Shown here piece by piece: positions 25,322 to 32,761 of a stretch of 64,000 bases of DNA. Numbering within the stretch: the stretch's first letter is position 1; each line of letters begins with the position of its first letter. The notes under the pieces are model-generated. The model saw nothing but the letters and a program-made list of their open reading frames with translations, made no database searches and was not told the origin of the DNA. The DNA is taken from NCBI RefSeq assembly GCF_051860665.1, contig NZ_JBHYDM010000012.1, positions 1-64,000 on the forward strand, in the 5' to 3' direction. This stretch comes from Falsiroseomonas sp051860665 (GTDB lineage: Bacteria > Pseudomonadota > Alphaproteobacteria > Acetobacterales > Acetobacteraceae). The position numbers and the translations under genes were made by a program.

Positions 25322-25801
25322 CTAGGCGGGGGCAAGCCCCTGCACATGGGCCACCAGCTGGTCCAGCGCCGTGCCCCAACCCTGGGCGAAGCCCATGGCG
25401 GCATGGCGCTCGCAATCGGCCGGGTCCTTGTGCAGGGCGGCAGCCGTGTAGCGGGTGCCGCCATCGGCGGCCTCCAGCGTGATGATGCCGGTGAAGAAGG
25501 CGCTGGCGGAAGGGCGCCAGCCGGGCTGCAGCGCATCGGTGAAGACCAGGCGCCGCTCCTCCACCACCTCCAGGTAGCAGCCGGCATTGTCCATCGGCGG
25601 CCCCTCCGGCCCCTGCATCACGGTGCGGAAGATGCCGCCCGGCCGCAGGTCGATCTCCGCCTCCAGCGTGCGCCAGGGGGCAGGCGTGAACCACTTCACC
25701 AGGTGTTCCGGCCGGGTCCAGGCCATCCAGACCAGGCGCGGCGGCACCGGCACGATGCGGGTGAAGTGCAGGTCGAGCGCGGGGTCGAAGTCAGCAGCCA
25801 T
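25322..25801 (-). CDS. SRPBCC (AHSA1-type) protein
   Basis: This 159-residue START/SRPBCC-fold protein of the AHSA1 group begins with DLHFTRIVPVPPRLVWMAWTRPEHLVKWFTP, the usual beta-strand/helix opening, and ends in GFAQGWGTALDQLVAH. Such proteins bind small hydrophobic ligands. It follows an ArsR-type regulator with an 11-bp overlap, the standard ArsR-SRPBCC toxin-like or stress pair, so both are likely under the same repressor. Confidence 0.88.
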   Translation of the reverse strand: MAADFDPALDLHFTRIVPVPPRLVWMAWTRPEHLVKWFTPAPWRTLEAEIDLRPGGIFRTVMQGPEGPPMDNAGCYLEVVEERRLVFTDALQPGWRPSASAFFTGIITLEAADGGTRYTAAALHKDPADCERHAAMGFAQGWGTALDQLVAHVQGLAPA

Positions 25802-26135
25802 CGGTTTCGTCCTTCATGCTGAGCAGATAGGCATCCAGCCGGTCCAGCCGGCCCTCCCAGGCGGCGCGCTGCCGCGCCAGCCAATCCTCCGTCTCGCGCA
25901 GCGCCTCGGGCCGCAGCGCGCAGATGCGCCGGCGGCCGCGCTTTTCCGTGCCGATCAGCCCGCCCTGTTCCAGCACGCGGATGTGCTGCAGCAGGGTGGG
26001 CATGGCCATGGTGAAGGGCTCAGCCAGGCGGCTGACGGAGGCCGGCCCGGCGCCGAGCCGGGCCAGGATGGCGCGGCGGGTGGGATCGGCGAGGGCCTGG
26101 AAGGCGCGGTCGAGGGCGGCGGATTGGTTAGTCAT
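25791..26135 (-). CDS. ArsR-type transcriptional repressor
   Basis: This 114-residue winged-helix regulator has an ArsR/SmtB fold: AFQALADPTRRAILARLGAGPASVSRLAEPF, then the recognition helix in MPTLLQHIRVLEQGGLI. No metal-binding Cys cluster is visible, so it belongs to the metal-independent group typically paired with SRPBCC genes. Two identical half-site palindromes lie over and just upstream of its start, implying autorepression. An ATG four codons earlier (26147) is equally possible. Confidence 0.9.
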   Translation of the reverse strand: MTNQSAALDRAFQALADPTRRAILARLGAGPASVSRLAEPFTMAMPTLLQHIRVLEQGGLIGTEKRGRRRICALRPEALRETEDWLARQRAAWEGRLDRLDAYLLSMKDETDGC

Positions 26136-26142
26136 GTGACTA
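26128..26142. promoter_or_regulatory. Operator 1 for the ArsR repressor
   Basis: TTAGTC-N3-TGACTA is the core of a perfect 9-bp inverted repeat (26126-26145, 2-bp spacer) that covers the start codon of the ArsR gene. It is repeated 49 bp upstream, supporting autoregulation. Confidence 0.7.
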
Positions 26143-26176
26143 ACCATACAGCGGCAGGACGCCGGCGCAAGAACAG

Positions 26177-26191
26177 TTAGTCGAATGACTA
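26177..26191. promoter_or_regulatory. Operator 2 for the ArsR repressor
   Basis: A second TTAGTC-N3-TGACTA, 49 bp from the first, centre to centre. It is flanked by nearly symmetric AACAG and CTGTT, extending the dyad. It lies upstream of the ArsR gene and between it and the Zur site. Confidence 0.68.
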
Positions 26192-26231
26192 TCTGTTGAT
26201 CGTGGCCTTGTGGTCGCTGCCTCAAGATGCA

Positions 26232-26248
26232 ATGTTATACTATAACAT
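26232..26248. promoter_or_regulatory. Zur box upstream of the zinc-starvation operon
   Basis: ATGTTATA-C-TATAACAT is a perfect 17-bp palindrome identical to the core of the proteobacterial Zur consensus (ATGTTATANTATAACAT, from memory of published consensus). It lies 12 bp upstream of the DUF1826 start, where a repressor would block transcription when zinc is ample. Confidence 0.85.
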
Positions 26249-26260
26249 CCTGAGCCCGCC

Positions 26261-26902
26261 ATGCTGATCGAAGGCTTCTCCCCGCCGGATGGCCCCGCCA
26301 ACCTCGCCAGCCCGACGCCCCAGGTGCTCAGCGCCATCCTGCGGCCCAGCGCCAATATCGCCATCTGGACCCGGCGCCTGCCGCGCGGCGTGCTGCGGGG
26401 CGCCACCGGCCTGGCCGTCCGGGCGCCCTTCAGCCTGACGGCGGAGGATGCGGCGGATGCCGTGGTGGACCGCATCGCGGCCGCCCTGCCCACCGCCACC
26501 ACCGCGGATTTCCTGCTCGACCTGCTGCGGCTGGCGCGCATCTTCACCCATCTCATCGGCGATCCCCGCCTGCGGATGCGGCTGGAGGTGCTGGACGGGC
26601 CGGGCTGCCATCGCTGGCATGCGGATGCGGTGGGCCTGCGTCTGCTCTGCACCTATCGCGGCGCCGGCACCGAATGGCTGCCCCTGCCCGGCGGCGCCGC
26701 GGCCGCGCGGCAATTGCAGGATGGCGCGCCGAGCCTGCCGCCGCAGCGGCTCGCCACCGGCGATGTCGCGCTGCTCAAGGGCGAGGGATTCCCGGGCAAT
26801 CGCGGCGCCGGCTGCATCCATCGCGCCCCACCCCTGCGGCCGCGCGCCCCGGCGCGCCTGCTGCTCTGCCTCGACGAAGCCGGACGGATCCCCCTCGAAT
26901 GA
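26261..26902 (+). CDS. DUF1826 protein of the zinc-starvation operon
   Basis: This 213-residue protein of family DUF1826 starts MLIEGFSPPDGPANL, with a central GCHRWHADAVGLRLLCTYRGAGTEWLP that contains the family's conserved His/Cys-rich core (possible metal ligands C110, H111, H114). It ends in the typical APARLLLCLDEAG. The role is unknown, but it is cotranscribed with a COG0523 GTPase behind a Zur box, so it probably acts in coping with zinc shortage. Its stop overlaps the next start by 4 bp. Confidence 0.85.
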   Translation: MLIEGFSPPDGPANLASPTPQVLSAILRPSANIAIWTRRLPRGVLRGATGLAVRAPFSLTAEDAADAVVDRIAAALPTATTADFLLDLLRLARIFTHLIGDPRLRMRLEVLDGPGCHRWHADAVGLRLLCTYRGAGTEWLPLPGGAAAARQLQDGAPSLPPQRLATGDVALLKGEGFPGNRGAGCIHRAPPLRPRAPARLLLCLDEAGRIPLE

Positions 26903-28095
26903 CCGATACGCGCCTTCCCGTCACCGTGCTGTCCGGCTTCCTCGGCGCCGGCAAGACCACGCTGCTGAACCACATCCTGGCGAACCGCGAGGGCCGGCGC
27001 GTCGCCGTCATCGTCAACGACATGTCGGAGGTGAATATCGACGGCGCGCTGGTGGGCCAATCCGGCGCGCTGTCCCGCACCGAGGAGCGGCTGGTGGAGA
27101 TGTCCAATGGCTGCATCTGCTGCACCCTGCGGGAGGACCTGATGCAGGAGGTGGCGAAGCTGGCCGCCGAGGGCCGCTTTGATGCGCTGCTGATCGAGAG
27201 CACCGGCATCGGCGAGCCCATGCCGGTGGCCGCCACCTTCGACTTCCGGACGGAGGACGGCTTCTCGCTCTCCGACATCGCGCGGCTCGACACCATGGTG
27301 ACGGTGGTCGATGCCCAGGCCTGGCTGCGCGACTATGCCTCCGCCGACAGCCTGGCCCGCCGCGGCCAGACCACGGGCGAGGGAGATACGCGGCTGCTGG
27401 TGGACCTGCTGGTGGAGCAGGTGGAATTCGCCGATGTGCTGGTGCTGAACAAGGCCGACCTGGTGAGCCTGGAGGATCTCGGCCGCCTCTCCGCTTTGCT
27501 GGCCACCTTCAACCCACGCGCCGAGATTCTGGCCAGCACCGAGGGCCGCGTGCCGCTGCGCCACCTGGTGGATACCCAGAAATTCGACTTCGGCGCGGCG
27601 AGCCAGGCGGCGGGCTGGGCGCAGGCGCTGGCCGGCGAACACCTGCCGGAATCGGAGGAATTCGGCATCACCAGCTTCGTCTGGAAGGCGCGCCGCCCGC
27701 TGCATCCCGCGCGCTTCAAGCGGCTGATCGAGGGGCCGCTGCCCGGTGTCGTGCGGGCCAAGGGCTTCTTCTGGCTGGCGACGCGCATGCCCTGGGCCGG
27801 GTCCTGGCAATTGGCCGGGGCGATCGGCCGGCATGAGGCGGCGGGCTTCTGGTGGGCCGCGATGGACCCCGCGGAATGGCCCGCCGAGCCGAGCTGGCGC
27901 GAGGGCGTGAAGGCGCACTGGCAGGAGCCCTTCGGCGACCGCCGCCAGGAGATCGTCTTCATCGGCATCGGCATGGATCAGGCCGCGCTTCGGCGCGGGC
28001 TGGAGGCCTGCCTGCTCACCGAAGCCGAGATGCAGGGCGGCCCCAGGGCCTGGGCCAGGCTGCCCGACCCCTTCCCCGCCTGGCGCCAGGCCTGA
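26899..28095 (+). CDS. COG0523 zinc metallochaperone GTPase (ZigA/YciC type)
   Basis: This 398-residue CobW-like G3E GTPase has Walker A in VLSGFLGAGKTTLLNHIL, the metal-binding CxCC (C72, C74, C75) in NGCICCTLRED, ESTGIGEP, and the guanine-specifying NKAD. The C-terminal CobW domain ends about residue 385. Members of this size under Zur control deliver zinc to essential proteins during starvation. The Zur box, DUF1826 partner and absence of cobalamin genes favour zinc over cobalt. The start is fixed by the ATGA overlap. Confidence 0.92.
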   Translation: MTDTRLPVTVLSGFLGAGKTTLLNHILANREGRRVAVIVNDMSEVNIDGALVGQSGALSRTEERLVEMSNGCICCTLREDLMQEVAKLAAEGRFDALLIESTGIGEPMPVAATFDFRTEDGFSLSDIARLDTMVTVVDAQAWLRDYASADSLARRGQTTGEGDTRLLVDLLVEQVEFADVLVLNKADLVSLEDLGRLSALLATFNPRAEILASTEGRVPLRHLVDTQKFDFGAASQAAGWAQALAGEHLPESEEFGITSFVWKARRPLHPARFKRLIEGPLPGVVRAKGFFWLATRMPWAGSWQLAGAIGRHEAAGFWWAAMDPAEWPAEPSWREGVKAHWQEPFGDRRQEIVFIGIGMDQAALRRGLEACLLTEAEMQGGPRAWARLPDPFPAWRQA

Positions 28096-28098
28096 ACT

Positions 28099-28884
28099 TC
28101 AGCAGCGCCAGTCGTTGCGATCACCCTCGATCAGCCGCAGGCTGGCCTGCCAGGCCAGCGCCAGGTGCGGGCTGTTCGGGTCCGGGTTGCGGTTGAACTG
28201 CCCGGCGGTGCGCAGGCGCACCTCCTCCGGCGGCAGCACCAGCTTGGCGCCGCCGGCGAGTGCCGCGACCTGTGCCTGGCAGGCGCGCTCCAGGTAGTAG
28301 ATCCGGTTCCAGGCCTCGGAGACGGTGCCGCCGGTGACCAGCAGCCCGTGGTTGCGCAGGATCATCGCCGAATGCGGGCCGAGATCGGCCACCAGCCGGT
28401 CCCGCTCCTCGAGGTCCAGCGCGATGCCCTCGTAGCCGTGATAGGCGAGGTGGCCGTAGAATTTCAGCGCATGCTGGCTGATCGGCAGCAGCCCGTGCTC
28501 CTGGGCGGAGACGGCGATGCCGGCCGCGGTATGGGTATGCACCACGCAGGTCGCATCCTCCCGCGCCGCATGGATGGCGGAATGGATGACGAAGCCCGCC
28601 TTGTTCACCGTGGCGGGGTCGTCCGGGTGGTGCGGGTCCACCACATTGCCGTCCAGGTCGATCTTCACCAGGTCGCTGGCGCGCATCTCGTGGAACATCA
28701 CGCCGTAGCGGTTGATGAGGAAGTGGTGCTCGGGGCCGGGGATGCGGGCGCTGATGTGCGTGTAGATCAGGTCCGTCATCTTGTGATGCGCGACCAGGCG
28801 ATAGAGTGCCGCGAGGTCGCAGCGGATCTTCCACTCGGCCTCGTCGATGCCGGCGGGGATGCGGGAGGGGGCGTTGATGTCCAT
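28099..28884 (-). CDS. Class II aldolase/adducin family protein
   Basis: This 261-residue zinc-dependent aldolase-fold enzyme has the metal ligands in VVHTHTAAG (H116, H118) and RNHGLLVTGG. The start KIRCDLAALYRLVAHHKMTDLIYTHIS is standard. Members cleave or epimerise sugar phosphates or decarboxylate keto acids. It is the last gene of a three-gene minus-strand set (SDR, FAH, aldolase; gaps of 4 and 21 bp), consistent with degradation of a sugar acid. The exact substrate is unknown. Confidence 0.88.
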   Translation of the reverse strand: MDINAPSRIPAGIDEAEWKIRCDLAALYRLVAHHKMTDLIYTHISARIPGPEHHFLINRYGVMFHEMRASDLVKIDLDGNVVDPHHPDDPATVNKAGFVIHSAIHAAREDATCVVHTHTAAGIAVSAQEHGLLPISQHALKFYGHLAYHGYEGIALDLEERDRLVADLGPHSAMILRNHGLLVTGGTVSEAWNRIYYLERACQAQVAALAGGAKLVLPPEEVRLRTAGQFNRNPDPNSPHLALAWQASLRLIEGDRNDWRC

Positions 28885-28905
28885 GGCGGCAGATCCTGGG
28901 GCGGT

Positions 28906-29703
28906 TCAGGCGACAGTATTGGCCAGGATGCCGAGGCCGGAAACCTCGAACTCCAGCCGATCGCCGGAGACCAGGAAGCGCGGCGGCTTCTGGGTCGCGC
29001 CGGTGCCCTCCGGCGAGCCGGTGGCGATGACGTCGCCGGGCTGCAGGGGGGTGATGGTCGAGAGATAGGCGATGATCTTTTCGAGCCCGAAGAACATCGC
29101 GCCGGCGGGGCTGTCCTGCACCGTGGTGCCGTTCAGCCGGGTCTGCAGGCGCAGCTTGCGCCAATCCGCGACCTCATCGGCGGAGGTGACGAAGGGGCCC
29201 CAGCTGCCGGACTGCCAAAAATTCTTGCCGGCGGTGACGCTATGGGCCTGCCAGTCGCGCACGGAGCCGTCGTTCAGGATGGTATAGCCGCCGATATGCG
29301 CCAGGGCTTCGCTCTCGGCGATGCGGTGGCCGGGCTCGCCGATGACGACCGCCAGCTCGCACTCATAGTCGAATTGCGCCGAGACCCCGGGCGGCCGCAG
29401 CGCTGCGCCATGCGGGACGAGCGCCTCCTGGTGCTTCAGGAAGTAGGAGATCTCGGCCGGCCCCTTCACCTCGCCCCCCAGCGGATGCGGCTTCGGGTAG
29501 TTCAGGCCGATGCAGAACAGGCGCGCGGCCGGCAGGGGCGCGGCAATCGTCACGGCGGAGAGCGGCCAGCGCCCCTCCTCGGCTGGAGGGCCCTCGGCCA
29601 GCACGGTGGCGAGGTCCGGGCTGCCGGCGAAACCCACAACCTGCTGGCCCTCCAGGCGTCCGGTGCGGGCGAGGCCATCGGCGGTGAAGGCGAGGAGCTT
29701 CAT
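28906..29703 (-). CDS. Fumarylacetoacetate hydrolase family enzyme
   Basis: This 265-residue FAH-fold enzyme carries the family core: FCIGLNYPKPHPLGG, then QFDYECELAVVIGEPGHRI with metal-binding Glu, then LNDGSVRDWQ and GDVIATGSPEGTG. FAH relatives hydrolyse C-C bonds or dehydrate/hydrolyse keto acids such as 2-keto-3-deoxy-sugar acids. Its place between an SDR and a class II aldolase fits sugar-acid degradation. Length is normal for the short cytosolic class. Confidence 0.9.
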   Translation of the reverse strand: MKLLAFTADGLARTGRLEGQQVVGFAGSPDLATVLAEGPPAEEGRWPLSAVTIAAPLPAARLFCIGLNYPKPHPLGGEVKGPAEISYFLKHQEALVPHGAALRPPGVSAQFDYECELAVVIGEPGHRIAESEALAHIGGYTILNDGSVRDWQAHSVTAGKNFWQSGSWGPFVTSADEVADWRKLRLQTRLNGTTVQDSPAGAMFFGLEKIIAYLSTITPLQPGDVIATGSPEGTGATQKPPRFLVSGDRLEFEVSGLGILANTVA

Positions 29704-29707
29704 CGCC

Positions 29708-30475
29708 TCACACCACCGCCGTCATGCCGCCATCCACATACAGCAGATGCCCATTGACGAAATCCGAGGCGCGGGAGGCCAGGAAGACCGTCGCCCCCAC
29801 CAGCTCCTCCACCTTGCCCCAGCGCCCGGCCGGCACGCGCTGGCAGAGCCAGTCGGTAAACTTCGGATCATCCACCAGCGGCTTGGTCAGGTCGGTGGCA
29901 AAGTAGCCCGGTGCCACGGCATTCACCTGGATGCCGCCCTTGGCCCATTCGGCGCAGAGCGTGCGCGTCATCATCCGCACCGCGCCCTTGCTGGTGGCAT
30001 AGGGTGAGATGGTGGCGCGGCCGAGCTCCGACTGCACGCTGGCGATATTGATGATCTTGCCATGGCCCCGTTCCAGCATCCGCCGCGCGCAGGCCTGGGC
30101 CATGAAGAACACCGCCTCGACATTGGTGGACATCACCTCCCGGAAGGTCTCGGGCGTCACGGCGGTGGCGGGGAAGCGGCGGTTGATGCCGGCATTGTTC
30201 ACCAGCACCTCGATCGGGCCGAGGCGCGTCTCGATCTCCGCCACCGCGGCATCCAGCGCATGCGGATCGGTCACGTCAAAGCCGGCCTCGGTGACGTCCA
30301 GGCCCTCGGCGGCAAGCGTGCGCGTCGCCTCCGCCAGCACCTTCGGGTCGCGCCCGTTCAGCACCACGCTGGCGCCCGCCTGGCCCAGGCCGCGGGCGAG
30401 CGCAAAACCGATGCCGCGGCTGGAGCCGGTGATCAGCACCCGCCGCCCCTTCAGGTCGAAGAGCCCTTGCGTCAT
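29708..30475 (-). CDS. SDR oxidoreductase, gluconate 5-dehydrogenase-like
   Basis: This 255-residue short-chain dehydrogenase has TGSSRGIG (16-23), VLNGRD after beta-2, NNAG, the SPYATSKG catalytic Tyr-Lys and the tail FVNGHLLYVDGGMTAVV. The overall pattern, including SELGRATISPYATSKGAVRMMTRTLCAEWAKGGIQVN, is that of gluconate 5-dehydrogenase/sugar-acid SDRs. It heads the catabolic operon and is divergent, by 48 bp, from a 2-hydroxyacid dehydrogenase. Confidence 0.9.
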   Translation of the reverse strand: MTQGLFDLKGRRVLITGSSRGIGFALARGLGQAGASVVLNGRDPKVLAEATRTLAAEGLDVTEAGFDVTDPHALDAAVAEIETRLGPIEVLVNNAGINRRFPATAVTPETFREVMSTNVEAVFFMAQACARRMLERGHGKIINIASVQSELGRATISPYATSKGAVRMMTRTLCAEWAKGGIQVNAVAPGYFATDLTKPLVDDPKFTDWLCQRVPAGRWGKVEELVGATVFLASRASDFVNGHLLYVDGGMTAVV

Positions 30476-30523
30476 TCCCGCCTCCCTGTCCTTCATTCCG
30501 CGCCGAGGGTGGGGGGAAACGGA

Positions 30524-31471
30524 ATGTCGGACAAGCCGGGGCTGCTGGTGGTGGGCGAGCTGCCCGACTGGGATTTTGCGGCGCTCGCACGGCGCTTCAC
30601 CCTGCACCACTACTGGAGCGCCCCGGACAAGGCCGCGATGCTGGCGGCGGGGCGGGAGAGCATCGTCGCCATCTGCACCAAGGGCGAGATCGGCGCCGAT
30701 GCCGCCCTGATGGACGCGCTGCCGCTGACAAGGATCATCGCCTGCTATGGCGTGGGGGTGGATGCCATCGACCTTGAGGCCGCCCGCGCGCGGGGCATCC
30801 GCGTCACCAATACGCCGGATGTGCTGACCGAGGAGGTGGCCGACATGGCCATGATGCTGATGCTGGCCGCCGCGCGGAACCTGCGCCTCGGCGAGGCCTG
30901 GGTGCGGGACGGATCCTGGCAGGCCAGGGGCCCGATGCCGCTGACCACGCGCATCTGGGGCAAGCGGTTGGGCATCGTGGGGCTCGGGCGCATCGGCAAG
31001 GCCATCGCGACGCGGGCGGCCGCCTTCGGCATGTCCATCGCCTATTCCGGCCGGGCGCCGCAGCCCGGCCTTCCCTATGCGCATTACCCGACGCCCGCGG
31101 CGCTCGCCCCGCATGTCGATGTGCTCTGCGTCTCCGCCGCCGGCGGGGCGGCGACGCGCGGCCTGGTGGATCGCGCGGCGATCGAGGCGCTGAACCCTGG
31201 CGCGATCTTCGTGAACGTCTCCCGCGGCACCGTGGTGGATGAGGCGGCGCTGCTGGCGGCGCTGCGGGAGGGCCGGATCGGCGCCGCCGGCCTCGACGTC
31301 TTCCTGAACGAGCCGGCGATCGACCCCGAATTCCTCACCTTCCCCCAGGTCGTGCTGCAGCCGCATGCGGCCAGCGGCACGGTGGAGACGCGCAAGGACA
31401 TGGGCCGGCTGATGCGCGAGAACCTGGAAGCCCAGCTCGACGGCCGCCCCCTCCTGACCCCGCTCGTCTAA
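30524..31471 (+). CDS. D-2-hydroxyacid dehydrogenase
   Basis: This 315-residue NAD(P)-dependent dehydrogenase of the GhrB/SerA family has the Rossmann GLGRIG (153-158) and catalytic R234, E263 and H281 in NVSRGT, NEP and QPHAASGT. It would reduce glyoxylate, hydroxypyruvate or another 2-keto acid. The divergent arrangement with the SDR-FAH-aldolase set suggests a related pathway. The ATG has a G-rich ribosome site. A hairpin follows the stop. Confidence 0.9.
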   Translation: MSDKPGLLVVGELPDWDFAALARRFTLHHYWSAPDKAAMLAAGRESIVAICTKGEIGADAALMDALPLTRIIACYGVGVDAIDLEAARARGIRVTNTPDVLTEEVADMAMMLMLAAARNLRLGEAWVRDGSWQARGPMPLTTRIWGKRLGIVGLGRIGKAIATRAAAFGMSIAYSGRAPQPGLPYAHYPTPAALAPHVDVLCVSAAGGAATRGLVDRAAIEALNPGAIFVNVSRGTVVDEAALLAALREGRIGAAGLDVFLNEPAIDPEFLTFPQVVLQPHAASGTVETRKDMGRLMRENLEAQLDGRPLLTPLV

Positions 31472-31472
31472 G

Positions 31473-31498
31473 CCCTCCCCCCTGCTTAGGGGGGAGGG
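31473..31498. terminator. Hairpin between convergent genes
   Basis: A perfect 11-bp stem (31473-31483 with 31488-31498) around a GCTT tetraloop starts 2 bp after the dehydrogenase stop, facing the OsmC gene. There is no long T run, so termination efficiency is unsure. Confidence 0.55.
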
Positions 31499-31513
31499 TT
31501 GGGTGGGGGAAAT

Positions 31514-31948
31514 TCAGCCCTCCAGCACCGCCTCCAGCGTGATCTCCGCGTTCAGCACCTTGCTGACCGGGCAATTCGCCTTGGCGGTCGCCGCCAGCTT
31601 CTGGAAGGTGGCGTCGTCGCAGCCCGGCACCTTGGCCTTCAGCGTCAGCGCCACGCGGGAGATCTTCCAGCCGCCCTCCACCTGGTCCATGCCGACCTTG
31701 GCCGAGGTATCCATGCTGGTGGCCTTCAGGTTCGCGCCGGCCAGCTGGAAGGCCAGCGCCATGGTGAAGCAGCCGGCATGGGCGGCGGCGATCAGCTCCT
31801 CCGGATTCGTGCCGCGGCCGCCCTCGAAGCGGGCGGTGAAGCCGTAGGGCGCGTCCTTCAGCACGCCGGACTGGGTCGAGATCTGCCCCACCCCGTCCTT
31901 GCCGCCGCCTTCCCAATGGGCCGATGCGCTGCGCGAGATGCTCGCCAT
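31514..31948 (-). CDS. OsmC-family peroxidase-like protein
   Basis: This 144-residue OsmC protein reduces organic hydroperoxides through two cysteines, C60 in AAAHAGCFTMALAF and C126 in NCPVSKVLNAEI; both are present. The start SISRSASAHWEGGGKDGVGQIST matches OsmC itself rather than Ohr. It is transcribed alone, likely in response to stress. The ATG is at 31948. Confidence 0.92.
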   Translation of the reverse strand: MASISRSASAHWEGGGKDGVGQISTQSGVLKDAPYGFTARFEGGRGTNPEELIAAAHAGCFTMALAFQLAGANLKATSMDTSAKVGMDQVEGGWKISRVALTLKAKVPGCDDATFQKLAATAKANCPVSKVLNAEITLEAVLEG

Positions 31949-32084
31949 GGTTCTCTCCGTCTTGTGGTCCGGCGGAGATGGGGCGCGCGGAGGGGGATTG
32001 CCATGACATTCCCGCGTGGCCCTCTCTTGCCGCCTCCCCCTGCCACCTGTAGGCGAGGTGAAAGACCCGCCTGGAGAACGCCCA

Positions 32085-32759
32085 ATGCCTGTCGGCTTCC
32101 GCATCCTGCCGCGCACCCGCGCCGTCGCCCCCGCGCTGATCGAGCGCTTCCGCAAGCTGCCCGTGGCCAATGTCTCCGACAGCATGTCCCGCCTCTTCGC
32201 CGCCGGCCCGCGCCTGCGGCCGATGCACAAGGGCGGCGTCATGGCCGGCCCTGCCTTCACCGTGCGGACCCGCCCGGGCGACAATCTGATGGTGCACAAG
32301 GCCATCGACATGGCCGAGGCCGGCGATGTGGTGGTGGTGGATGCCGGCGGCGACCTGACCAATGCGATCATCGGCGAGCTGATGCTGGCGCAGATGGTGC
32401 GCCGCAAGCTGGGCGGCATCGTGATCAACGGCGCCATCCGCGACCTCGGCGCGCTGTCGCAGCAGCCCTTCCCGGTCTATGCCGCCGGGGTGACGCATCG
32501 CGGCCCCTACAAGGACGGCCCCGGCGAGATCAATGTGCCGATCAGCCTGGACGGCATGGTGATCGAGCCCGGCGACATGATCCTGGGCGATGAGGACGGC
32601 TTCGTGTCCATTCCCTTTGCCGATGCAGAGGTGGTCTGCAAGGCGACCGAGGCGAAGCACGCCGCGGAAGGCAAGCAGATGGCGGAGATCGAGGCGGGCA
32701 CCGTCGACCGCTCCTGGGTGGACGCCACGCTCCGCAAGCTGGGCTGCGAGGGAGTCTGA
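32085..32759 (+). CDS. RraA-family protein (HMG aldolase-like)
   Basis: This 224-residue RraA-fold protein shows the substrate-pocket pattern: VANVSDSMSRL at the start, AGPAFTVRTRPGDNLMVHKAID, then ANAIIGELM-type loop TNAIIGELM and GIVINGAIRDL. The fold covers 4-hydroxy-4-methyl-2-oxoglutarate/oxaloacetate aldolases and the RNase E regulator; the RD dyad favours the metal-dependent aldolase group. An FrhB-like gene follows 2 bp after the stop. Ribosome site CTGGAGAAC. Confidence 0.88.
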   Translation: MPVGFRILPRTRAVAPALIERFRKLPVANVSDSMSRLFAAGPRLRPMHKGGVMAGPAFTVRTRPGDNLMVHKAIDMAEAGDVVVVDAGGDLTNAIIGELMLAQMVRRKLGGIVINGAIRDLGALSQQPFPVYAAGVTHRGPYKDGPGEINVPISLDGMVIEPGDMILGDEDGFVSIPFADAEVVCKATEAKHAAEGKQMAEIEAGTVDRSWVDATLRKLGCEGV

Positions 32760-32761
32760 TC

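Noticed and set aside
26899..28095. Cobalamin-related CobW role for the COG0523 protein
   Set aside because: No cobalamin genes are nearby and a Zur box with DUF1826 favours zinc supply.
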